Source: JBBRQP01 sp038226175 (GTDB lineage: Bacteria; Cyanobacteriota; Cyanobacteriia; Gloeobacterales; Anthocerotibacteraceae). Taken from it: 38,144 nt of DNA. Positions 7,626 to 14,200 of this stretch are shown piece by piece. The notes under the pieces were generated by a model that saw only the letters and a list, made by a program, of their open reading frames with translations, was not told the origin of the DNA and did no database searches. The translations under genes and the position numbers were made by a program. The stretch's first letter is position 1, and the number at the start of each line of letters is the position of its first letter. Location of the stretch: the NCBI GenBank assembly GCA_038226175.1, contig JBBRQP010000022.1, positions 1 through 38,144 on the forward strand, given 5' to 3'.

Positions 7626-8537
7626 ATGGCACATGAACACCACGCCCACACTCACAGTCCTGGCAATTACAGCTACGCTTTCTTTTGGGGCATTATTCTC
7701 AATACAGGCTTTGTGGTCATTGAGCTAATTTATGGTTATCTGAGTCATTCACTCGCGCTGATTGCGGATGCCGGACATAACTTCTCTGACGTATTAGGAC
7801 TGGCGTTAGCTTGGGGTGCGAGTGTGTTATCTCAGGCCAAACCTTCGGGTCGTTATACCTATGGTTTTGGGCGTTCTTCGATCTTAGCGGCTCTGGCTAA
7901 TGCGCTGGTGCTGTTAGTTGTAATGGGAGGTTTGTCTTGGGAGGCGGTGCAACGCTTATCTGAACCGCGAGCCGTCGGTGAGACGACCGTTATTGTTGTA
8001 GCTCTCATCGGCATTGTGGTTAACAGTTTCACGGCGTGGTTATTTGCCTCGGGCCGCAAGACGGATCTCAATTTGCGGGGTGCTTTTTTGCACTTAGCCT
8101 CCGATGCTTTGGTGTCCTTTGGGGTCGTTGTGGCGGGACTGGTGATCCTCAAAACGGGCTTTAATTGGCTCGATCCGGTGGTGAGTCTCGTAATATCTGG
8201 GATTGTGGTGCTCGGTACGTGGCAGTTACTGGTTGACGCGCTTAATCTGGCGATGGACGGTATTCCCGATGGCTTAGACTATGCCGCAGTTCGGGCCTAT
8301 CTACTGGCATTACCCGATGTTCAAGAAGTTCATGACTTGCACATCTGGGGGATGAGTACGACCCAAACCGCTCTTACCGCCCATTTGGTGATGCCGCTTG
8401 GGACATCAGGTGATCAATTCCTAGGGCGTGTTGCGACAGAATTACATAATCAGTTTGCGATCGAACATGTGACCTTACAGATCGAAGAAGGCTGTGTGGA
8501 CAGCGACTGTGCTCTAGGTCGCCTGAGTCATAATTGA
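7626..8537 (+). CDS. cation diffusion facilitator (Zn/Co/Cd exporter, CzcD/ZitB type)
   Basis: This inner-membrane antiporter exports divalent metal ions in exchange for protons. The 303-aa protein starts with a His-rich tail (MAHEHHAHTHSPG) and has six predicted membrane segments. The metal site is visible as DAGHNFSDVLGLALAWGA in helix 2 (HNxxD) and HLASDALVSFGVV in helix 5 (HxxxD). A soluble C-terminal domain follows (VQEVHDLHIWGMSTTQTALT) and ends with a CVDSDC cysteine pair that could bind metal. It overlaps the convergent nuclease gene tail-to-tail by 10 bp. The exact metal cannot be told from sequence. Confidence 0.92.
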   Translation: MAHEHHAHTHSPGNYSYAFFWGIILNTGFVVIELIYGYLSHSLALIADAGHNFSDVLGLALAWGASVLSQAKPSGRYTYGFGRSSILAALANALVLLVVMGGLSWEAVQRLSEPRAVGETTVIVVALIGIVVNSFTAWLFASGRKTDLNLRGAFLHLASDALVSFGVVVAGLVILKTGFNWLDPVVSLVISGIVVLGTWQLLVDALNLAMDGIPDGLDYAAVRAYLLALPDVQEVHDLHIWGMSTTQTALTAHLVMPLGTSGDQFLGRVATELHNQFAIEHVTLQIEEGCVDSDCALGRLSHN

Positions 8538-9316
8538 CCGTGATCAGCTTTGCTTTCAATCACCGCTTGAATATCTTGGGGTACTGCCGAGAGCAGGTCA
8601 TAGCCCGTTAGAGCTTCAATTTGATCGACGGTCGTTAGATAGGTAGACCAATCTTTTGTTTTAATTTTGCGCTGGTTGGGCATGTTGACGGCGATCACCC
8701 GGGTGTTTTTGGTAACGCCATTGATCCCAGTACCGGGCTGGTCTAGAACGACTACAACCTTCCAGTTATTGTCGGGAACACTGATTTTGCGTTTTAATTT
8801 TTTTTGTTCCCCAGCGACCCCGGCGATAATATACAGCTCCTTGCCTTGCTGTACTAGTTGCCGACAGTAGCGTTCTAATTTTTCCCAGGGTCCGCGATTG
8901 AGATCGGGAGTTTGGGGAATCATATTACTCATCAAAAAAGTAGCCGAGTTATCTTCTAAGCTAGCAGTACGATCAGCTGAAGGCGCTTGGTGGCCTTTGT
9001 CATAACCACTACGACTATAATCTGTCGGTGTCACGGCATAAAATCCCAGCGGTAATGTCGGGTCAGGTCGGAAATCATTTTGACGGTCAGTGACGCCTAG
9101 CCAACTACGATTGAGCTGCCAAGCGACCCAATTGGGAATATTTTTACTGCGGTTATAGGAGAGCGCATATTGACGTTTTGCGAGCAGATAATTATCGCTG
9201 TCAGTTGCCGCTTGACTCGGATTACCCATCGTCAAATGGACGTTGCCTGTTGACATGTTTGGCACAGCAGTACGACAGGCCGTCAAAAGTAGCAATAGCC
9301 CGAGTAAACGTTTCAT
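8528..9316 (-). CDS. DNA/RNA non-specific endonuclease, NucA type, predicted lipoprotein
   Basis: This beta-beta-alpha-metal nuclease degrades DNA and RNA outside the cytoplasm. The catalytic signature DKGHQAPSADR (DRGH variant, His as general base) is followed by FLMSNMIPQTPDLNRGPWEK, which carries the Asn that coordinates metal, and later ELYIIAGV. From the ATG at 9316 the protein is 262 aa and opens MKRLLGLLLLLTAC. LLTAC is a lipobox, so it is probably anchored in a membrane. A longer frame from 9361 would put 15 residues before the signal and is rejected. It resembles Anabaena NucA, with a lipid anchor instead of free secretion. Confidence 0.88.
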   Translation of the reverse strand: MKRLLGLLLLLTACRTAVPNMSTGNVHLTMGNPSQAATDSDNYLLAKRQYALSYNRSKNIPNWVAWQLNRSWLGVTDRQNDFRPDPTLPLGFYAVTPTDYSRSGYDKGHQAPSADRTASLEDNSATFLMSNMIPQTPDLNRGPWEKLERYCRQLVQQGKELYIIAGVAGEQKKLKRKISVPDNNWKVVVVLDQPGTGINGVTKNTRVIAVNMPNQRKIKTKDWSTYLTTVDQIEALTGYDLLSAVPQDIQAVIESKADHGQL

Positions 9317-9465
9317 ATTCAGCACCCTAGCATTTTTTGGTAACTCAGCCATTTCAGTCATAAATATCCGGTTTTGGCTTCTAATTAGTCTAGAAATAGG
9401 GAGGTCTCTAGGCTAGAAGATGTTCTTGCCTTAAAATTTTAACCAGTACGCTACGGAATTTTGAC

Positions 9466-10155
9466 ATGCAAACGCTTACCCGGTCTTGGTTACCTTCGGC
9501 CTTGGCGATTATTGAAGACCACCATGTGCTAAAACATCCTTTTTATCGGCTCTGGACGGAAGGCAAGTTGCCTGTTGAGGCTTTACAAGAATATAGCCGT
9601 CAGTACTACCATCAGGTTTTAGCTTTTCCCCGTTATCTAAGTGCTATCCACAGCAACTGCCCAGATCTGGCGACCCGCCGCGAGATTTTGGCAAACTTGG
9701 CCTCCGAAGAGCTGGGCCCAAATCATCACCCTGAGCTTTGGTTACGCTTTGCTGAAGGCTTGGGCGTAGACCGTGAAGAAGTTATGACCAGTGAGCCTAA
9801 TGCGCAAACCAGTGCCGCTGTCGCCACCCAACACAGTCTCAGCCGGGAGTTGCCCTATGGTGCAGCCCTAGCCGTGGTCTGGGCCTACGAAGTCCAAGTA
9901 CCTGCCGTTGCCCAAGAAAAGATTCGGGGTCTCGAAGAATACTACAACATGCACGCTGATCGGCCTCTTGAATTCTTCCGCGTCCATGGCATCGCTGATG
10001 AGCACCACAGCCGCACGGAAGAAGCCATTATCAGTGCTTGGGCTGACACTCCGGCTAAGGAAGCACAAGTTTTGGCAGCGGTTACCCAAACAGCACGGGC
10101 TTTGAATCAAATTTTGGATGGTGTGATGGTCAGTGCGGGTCTGGCGTTACTTTGA
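9466..10155 (+). CDS. CADD-family di-metal oxygenase, predicted 4-aminobenzoate (pABA) synthase
   Basis: This 229-aa helical TenA/PqqC-fold protein matches the CADD family. Chlamydia CADD makes pABA for folate by destroying one of its own tyrosines. The metal ligands fall at the same positions I recall for Chlamydia: E81 and H88 (EELGPNHH), E142 (WAYEVQVP), H174, D178 and H181 (VHGIADEHH). The sacrificed tyrosine is Y27 (KHPFYRLW). The nearby Y43 and Y141 and the proposed amino donor K152 are also present. The stop overlaps the start of purN, whose enzyme uses 10-formyl-tetrahydrofolate, fitting a folate role. This strongly suggests a single-turnover pABA-forming protein, though activity in cyanobacteria is inferred. 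Confidence 0.85.
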   Translation: MQTLTRSWLPSALAIIEDHHVLKHPFYRLWTEGKLPVEALQEYSRQYYHQVLAFPRYLSAIHSNCPDLATRREILANLASEELGPNHHPELWLRFAEGLGVDREEVMTSEPNAQTSAAVATQHSLSRELPYGAALAVVWAYEVQVPAVAQEKIRGLEEYYNMHADRPLEFFRVHGIADEHHSRTEEAIISAWADTPAKEAQVLAAVTQTARALNQILDGVMVSAGLALL

Positions 10156-10763
10156 AGTTAGGGGTTCTCGCCTCGGGTAAGGGTAGTAATTTTGACGTAA
10201 TTGCTGCCCTTACCCAAACCGGACAACTTCCAGCCCACATCCAAGTTGTGGTTTACAATAATCCCGGTGCGGCGGTTGCGGATAAAGCCCAAGCGCGGGG
10301 GATTGTTGCGCGGCTACTCGATCATCGGCGGTATGCAAGTCGAGAAGTTTTTGATCAGGCTCTCGTGGATATTTTGCTGGCTTATGGGGTCGAACTCGTG
10401 GTAATGGCGGGGTGGATGCGCTTAGTAACACCCACACTCATCGAGGCTTTTCCTGACCGGATTATCAATATTCACCCGAGTTTGCTGCCGAGTTTTAAGG
10501 GGGCTAAGGCAATCGAGCAGGCTCTAGCCTATGGAGTAAAAGTCACGGGTTGTACGGTGCATTTTGTGGATATGGAGATGGATACGGGGGCGATTATTGC
10601 TCAACGGGTGGTTCCTGTCTTGGCAGAAGATACGACACAAACGCTGGGTGCTCGCATTCAACTAGAGGAGCATCAACTTTTCCCGCAAGTCATTGGTCAG
10701 TTGGCAAGGGGTGAGGTGCAGCGGATCGGGCGACAGGTGTTAATTAAAGATGCTGGTTTGTGA
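10152..10763 (+). CDS. purN: phosphoribosylglycinamide formyltransferase
   Basis: PurN transfers a formyl group from 10-formyl-tetrahydrofolate to GAR in purine synthesis. The 203-aa protein has the full signature: LASGKGSNFDVI at the start for phosphate binding, NIHPSLLPSFKG with the catalytic Asn and His, and GCTVHFVDMEMDTGAII with the catalytic Asp. The start is a TTG at 10152 overlapping the TGA of the CADD gene (TTTGA), so the two are translationally coupled and the gene pair is probably one operon. No terminator was recognised after it. Confidence 0.94.
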   Translation: MKLGVLASGKGSNFDVIAALTQTGQLPAHIQVVVYNNPGAAVADKAQARGIVARLLDHRRYASREVFDQALVDILLAYGVELVVMAGWMRLVTPTLIEAFPDRIINIHPSLLPSFKGAKAIEQALAYGVKVTGCTVHFVDMEMDTGAIIAQRVVPVLAEDTTQTLGARIQLEEHQLFPQVIGQLARGEVQRIGRQVLIKDAGL

Positions 10764-10996
10764 GAGTAGTAGACTACCATCAATAATTTGACGACCGCAC
10801 TTTTTATGCTTTCTATCTATAAGTATGTAATCTATGGGTTACGTGTTTCCCCTTAAAAGTAATACATAGGTTATCATGCCTAGAAACTCAGCCATTGCCC
10901 GTCAGCACCTTAGAGTGGGTAGAATCACAAGTTGTTTCAGTCAAAACGTACAAAACGTATAATTTGTGATATTCTTGATGTGGATAGCATTCTGAG
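10764..10996. other. A+T-rich gene-free stretch at the edge of an accessory islet
   Basis: No gene is visible in these 233 bp. Base composition turns noticeably A+T-rich here and stays so to about 12.9 kb. The stretch holds a promoter at 10935-10963, a direct repeat of AAAACGTA nine bp apart (10943-10959), and a 7-bp inverted repeat ATCACAA (10924-10930) / TTGTGAT (10964-10970) that brackets the promoter. Confidence 0.5.
10935..10963 (+). promoter_or_regulatory. promoter for the small membrane protein
   Basis: TATAAT at 10958-10963 is a perfect -10 box. A weak -35 (TTTCAG, 10935-10940) lies 17 bp upstream. The flanking 7-bp inverted repeat could be an operator. The first likely start codon is 34 bp downstream. 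Confidence 0.45.
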
Positions 10997-11176
10997 GTGG
11001 ATTTGAAGCAGCTAAAAGGTGACTCAAAAAAACAACCTACAAAGCCTATAGAATTTAACCTACAGTTCCTTGGATTAAAATTAGGATATAGTGGCTCTGA
11101 CCAAGCCTTTTTACATCTACTCTATCTTTTGTTTAGTACATTGTTTCTCCTATTTTTGAGCAATTTACTGGGATAA
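10997..11176 (+). CDS. small single-pass membrane protein, unknown
   Basis: A 59-codon frame starts with GTG (10997) or, two codons later, TTG (11003). It encodes a basic N-terminal half (LKQLKGDSKKQPTKPIEF) and a strongly hydrophobic C-terminus (FLHLLYLLFSTLFLLFLSNL), that is, a tail-anchored small membrane protein. I do not recognise it. Support for its being real: a perfect TATAAT 34 bp upstream, a GAGG near the start, and a 10-bp perfect hairpin overlapping its stop codon. It converges on the two-gene module at 11305-12658. Size and hydrophobicity resemble type I toxins or holin-like proteins, but this is only a resemblance. Confidence 0.45.
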   Translation: MDLKQLKGDSKKQPTKPIEFNLQFLGLKLGYSGSDQAFLHLLYLLFSTLFLLFLSNLLG

Positions 11177-11209
11177 AATTTAGGTATTAGCTCATGATTT
11201 TTTATCCCA
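11169..11209. terminator. perfect 10-bp hairpin between convergent genes
   Basis: TGGGATAAAA (11169-11178) and TTTTATCCCA (11200-11209) are exact reverse complements with a 21-nt loop. The stem overlaps the stop of the small membrane protein and lies about 100 bp beyond the end of the minus-strand module, so it could act as a terminator for either. Confidence 0.5.
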
Positions 11210-11304
11210 AAATAAAGCAGAGGGTAATAAATTTTTACTCCATCATATCTAAGCTAAATAAACGATTAGCAAACTCTAAACACAGCTCAATATATCTCAT
11301 CAGG

Positions 11305-12165
11305 TCAGAGCCTTGGAATTCGATGAAATTCACGTTCAATATGATGATGAAAAAGATGTAGCTGTTGATCAGTTTGTAAATTTAGCTCTCGTATTAACCA
11401 GATAGACCAGGATTCCAGACATTTAGCTCTTCTTTGGAGAGTGTTGGTTGAGTAGCCCTCTTTTGAAAAAAGACGAGTACATTCATCAACTAATTTAAAA
11501 TCAAAGCGTCCATCTTTAATATTCTGAAACAATTCAAGGATTGGTTGATAACCTAGCATTGACTCAGCTAGAAATCTAGCTTGAGTATTCCTATCTCTAC
11601 AATTTGCAATGCGTAGCCCATTACTAGTTAACTCAGGCTTACTTGATCTAGATTTTTGGTTACGGGTGATTAACTTCAGTGCCTGAAGAGCCTGAAGTTT
11701 ATAATTACCATGACGAGCATTATCTCTAGTTGTCTTACACTTATGCCCTAGTTTTACTGCTAAAGTTTCTGGAGTTAAAACTCCGTTGTAAATGAGTTCG
11801 AGAGCTTTTATTAGGGCAATTGGATTATCTGCTTGTGGAATTACCACTCCATCTTCTCCCTCGTTTGGTAAATTCTTATTGAGCATTTCCTTTAATTCCT
11901 CTGAGTCCTTGTTTGGATGCTGTTTAAAACAAACTATTTTTACAACTTTTCCAGATACTGAAATGTAGTATTGTAAGGTAAATGTGCGAACAGATATCTC
12001 TTTTATTGGTACACTAACAAGAGGACTACACAAAATTTTAGAACCACTTATATCACCTTCTCTTCTCAGTGCTTGAATAAATGGCTGAAGCTCATCATTC
12101 ACTTCTGAGTCAAGTTTACAAAATGACGTTTTGTCTGTTAAATCTCCAAACTCAATTCCATACAT
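11305..12165 (-). CDS. possible RelE/HigB-like domain fused to a winged-helix-like domain (unrecognised)
   Basis: From the ATG at 12165 the protein is 286 aa, chosen because AGGAGA lies nine bases upstream; a TTG at 12192 is the alternative. I do not recognise the whole protein. The N-terminal 90 or so residues (VNDELQPFIQALRREG, then EISVRTFTLQYYIS-SGKVVKIVCFKQHP) have the order of a RelE/HigB toxin: a helix pair, then beta strands ending in a basic FK-. The match is weak. Residues about 115-275 look like a helix-turn-helix region (LTPETLAVKLGHKCKTTRDN, then LTSNG) followed by a helical part ending STNTLQRRAKCLESWSIWLI. I associate this pattern with DUF7226/AAA-associated domains of restriction-type proteins. 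It overlaps its upstream partner by 14 nt. Confidence 0.5.
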   Translation of the reverse strand: MYGIEFGDLTDKTSFCKLDSEVNDELQPFIQALRREGDISGSKILCSPLVSVPIKEISVRTFTLQYYISVSGKVVKIVCFKQHPNKDSEELKEMLNKNLPNEGEDGVVIPQADNPIALIKALELIYNGVLTPETLAVKLGHKCKTTRDNARHGNYKLQALQALKLITRNQKSRSSKPELTSNGLRIANCRDRNTQARFLAESMLGYQPILELFQNIKDGRFDFKLVDECTRLFSKEGYSTNTLQRRAKCLESWSIWLIRELNLQTDQQLHLFHHHIEREFHRIPRL

Positions 12166-12658
12166 TACTATTTGTCTCCTCATTGTCTCCAACAGAGATG
12201 TTAATTATTGGTGAATCAATGTACCTGCTAACCGGGATAGTTAAGTATGGGAACAAATGTTTACCCAGAAAAACAATGACAGACCTACCATGAAAAGTTA
12301 GATAAATACAATCCAATCCAGAATTAATTGCTTCCCAGCTTTCAGTAAGATTATCTCTAAATTCAGTAAGAGGCATTGTCTTTGAATTTTCAATTGGGAT
12401 AGTACTATTTTCACTAGAAACATCACTAACTGGAACCAAGTATCCAACTACTTCCCCATGAACTGTTGCTGCTAAACGTTTATTACCTAGTTGAACTTGC
12501 CGCTTGAGCCTAGCAAGCTTGAGGCGCAATTCAGATATAGGAATAGTAGTTATATCTGAGTCATTTGTACTCTCTTGTAAGGTAGGGGAACCGATATCCC
12601 TAAATTTTTCAGCATCAAACTTTGGCTTTGCACTGCGAGTTTCTTTTGTCATCTTCAT
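12152..12658 (-). CDS. tandem Phd/YefM-like protein (antitoxin-like)
   Basis: This 168-aa protein starts at ATG 12658, with AAGGA four bases before the start. It appears to hold two copies of the Phd/YefM N-terminal fold. One is TTIPISELRLKLARLKRQV then RLAATVHGEVVGYLVPVSD (about residues 37-79). The other is TMPLTEFRDNLTESWEAINS then CIYLTFHGRSVIVFLG (about 92-131). In each, a beta strand and helix (the ISELR/LTEFR part) lead to a strand pair ending in a valine-rich edge, as in prevent-host-death antitoxins, which normally have one copy. It ends by overlapping the downstream gene by 14 nt, typical of an antitoxin-toxin pair. Toxin neutralisation is inferred. Confidence 0.5.
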   Translation of the reverse strand: MKMTKETRSAKPKFDAEKFRDIGSPTLQESTNDSDITTIPISELRLKLARLKRQVQLGNKRLAATVHGEVVGYLVPVSDVSSENSTIPIENSKTMPLTEFRDNLTESWEAINSGLDCIYLTFHGRSVIVFLGKHLFPYLTIPVSRYIDSPIINISVGDNEETNSNVWN

Positions 12659-12958
12659 CAGTTCCTTAACTACTGGCTTTTAAGCACCATAAGAACGTTT
12701 CAGCAAAAAGTAATACCCAAAGGCACTTACTTTACATATGCTGAGTTTTACGATATCACATATTGTACAAATAGTAAATTTCATTGAATTTACCATTTTT
12801 AGGAGTATTTTCTATTTTTGGGATATTGAAGAATTATTACCGAATCAGGTTTAAGAAAGCCAACGCTGCAATTATCTACAAAACTAAAAATTAGTCTTGC
12901 AAAAAACGTAAAGATAGTTTTTAATGAACCTATGGATTCGTTAAATGAGGGACAACTG
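12659..12958. other. divergent regulatory region, no gene seen
   Basis: This 300-bp A+T-rich region separates the minus-strand module from the metal-efflux pair. It holds a perfect inverted repeat, GTAAATT-TCATTG-AATTTAC, at 12774-12793, suitable as an operator for either side. A GAGG at 12947-12950 is the ribosome site of the efflux lipoprotein. No RNA gene or further open frame is convincing. Confidence 0.45.
12774..12793. promoter_or_regulatory. 20-bp inverted repeat, candidate operator
   Basis: Two exact 7-bp arms (GTAAATT / AATTTAC) are separated by six bases. It lies 166 bp upstream of the RND adaptor start and 116 bp upstream of the antitoxin-like gene start, so it could serve metal control or module autoregulation. 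Confidence 0.35.
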
Positions 12959-14182
12959 ATGCAACGGCTTGTGGTGGGAAGCATCTTGAGTGTGATATCG
13001 CTGTTAGTTATCGGCTGTAGTAGCCAAGAAACTGCTAAACCAGCAGTGGATGGTAAAGCCCTAGCCGCAACGGTCGAACCTAAGGCCAAAACTGTAGGAG
13101 GAGCCATTGATCTCACTCCCGCAGCCGTTCAAACCCAGGGCATTGAAGTTGCGATGATTAGCCGCCGCTCCGCTATGGAGCAGAGAATTTTTCCGGCCTC
13201 CGTCGAAGCCGCTGCCAACCGTTCAGCTAGTATCTCAGTACCGATTCCCTCACGGATACAAGGAGTTTTAGTCGATCTCGGAACGCGCGTAAGCCAAGGC
13301 CAAACCGTGCTTGCCCTAACGAGTAGTGAATTAGGTAGTGCCAAAGCTGAATTTTTAGCAGCTAAAGCAAATATGCTCGCCTCCAAAACCCAGGTCATTA
13401 CAGCTCGCCAACTAGTCAAACGCGAAAAATTTCTGGTCGGACGGGGGATTAGTGCCTTACAAGAACAGCAGCGCGCCGAAGCCCAACTTGCCAGCGCCGA
13501 AGCCGCGTTAGCCGGGACAGAAGCCTCCATGGAAGCCAGTGAAGCCCAACTTTTGGCTCTAGGCTTGACCGAGAGTGAGATCAGCAGTTTGAAACGTGGA
13601 CAAAATATTTCTCCCGCCTTAGCAGCGCGTTCGCCGATCAGTGGTCAGGTGATTCAGCGCAATGTACGCGTAGGCCAGGTCGTGCAACCCGGAGAACCTC
13701 TACTTACAGTTGCAAACTTAGATGAGGTGTGGATTATTCTCAAAGTTTTCCAGTCCGATATCGGGCGGTTACGGGTTGGCGATCAAGTGAAATTTACCTT
13801 ACGGGATTTAGCAGCGCAAACCATTAGCGGACGGGTCTTGTTGATCAGTGAAACCCTTGATCCAGAAACTCGCACTGCTGATGTACGGGTTGTCGTCCCT
13901 AATGGCAATCGCCAGCTCAAACCCGGGATGCTCCTCCAAGCTCAGGTTCAGCTCAATGCCAATAGTGCCGCGCAATTAGCCGTACCAGAACGCGCCGTTT
14001 ATGACGTAGAGGGTCAGCCAACGGTATTTGTCCGTGAGACCGCTACCCGGTTTCGGCCTCAAAAAGTAAAACTTGGTGCCAAAAATGGTGCCTATATCGA
14101 AGTGGTTAGCGGTCTAAAAACGGGTGATCCTGTGGTCGTCGAAGGCGGCTTTTTACTCAAATCAGAAATGCTCAAATCCTAA
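12959..14182 (+). CDS. RND efflux periplasmic adaptor lipoprotein (CusB/CzcB family)
   Basis: This membrane-fusion protein of a tripartite metal efflux pump links the inner-membrane RND transporter to the outer membrane. From the ATG at 12959 (GAGG eight bases upstream) it is 407 aa and starts MQRLVVGSILSVISLLVIGC. VIGC is a lipobox, so it is a lipoprotein; an upstream ATG at 12932 is rejected. The barrel-sandwich halves are seen as SRIQGVLVDLGTRVSQGQTV and ARSPISGQVIQRNVRVGQVV, separated by a long Ala/Glu-rich hairpin. A beta-barrel follows (VWIILKVFQSDIGRLRVGDQ) and a membrane-proximal end (LKTGDPVVVEGGFLLKSEML). The transporter gene follows after 18 bp. No CusC/TolC gene is adjacent. Confidence 0.92.
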   Translation: MQRLVVGSILSVISLLVIGCSSQETAKPAVDGKALAATVEPKAKTVGGAIDLTPAAVQTQGIEVAMISRRSAMEQRIFPASVEAAANRSASISVPIPSRIQGVLVDLGTRVSQGQTVLALTSSELGSAKAEFLAAKANMLASKTQVITARQLVKREKFLVGRGISALQEQQRAEAQLASAEAALAGTEASMEASEAQLLALGLTESEISSLKRGQNISPALAARSPISGQVIQRNVRVGQVVQPGEPLLTVANLDEVWIILKVFQSDIGRLRVGDQVKFTLRDLAAQTISGRVLLISETLDPETRTADVRVVVPNGNRQLKPGMLLQAQVQLNANSAAQLAVPERAVYDVEGQPTVFVRETATRFRPQKVKLGAKNGAYIEVVSGLKTGDPVVVEGGFLLKSEMLKS

Positions 14183-14200
14183 TCTTGCTGAGGCACCATC

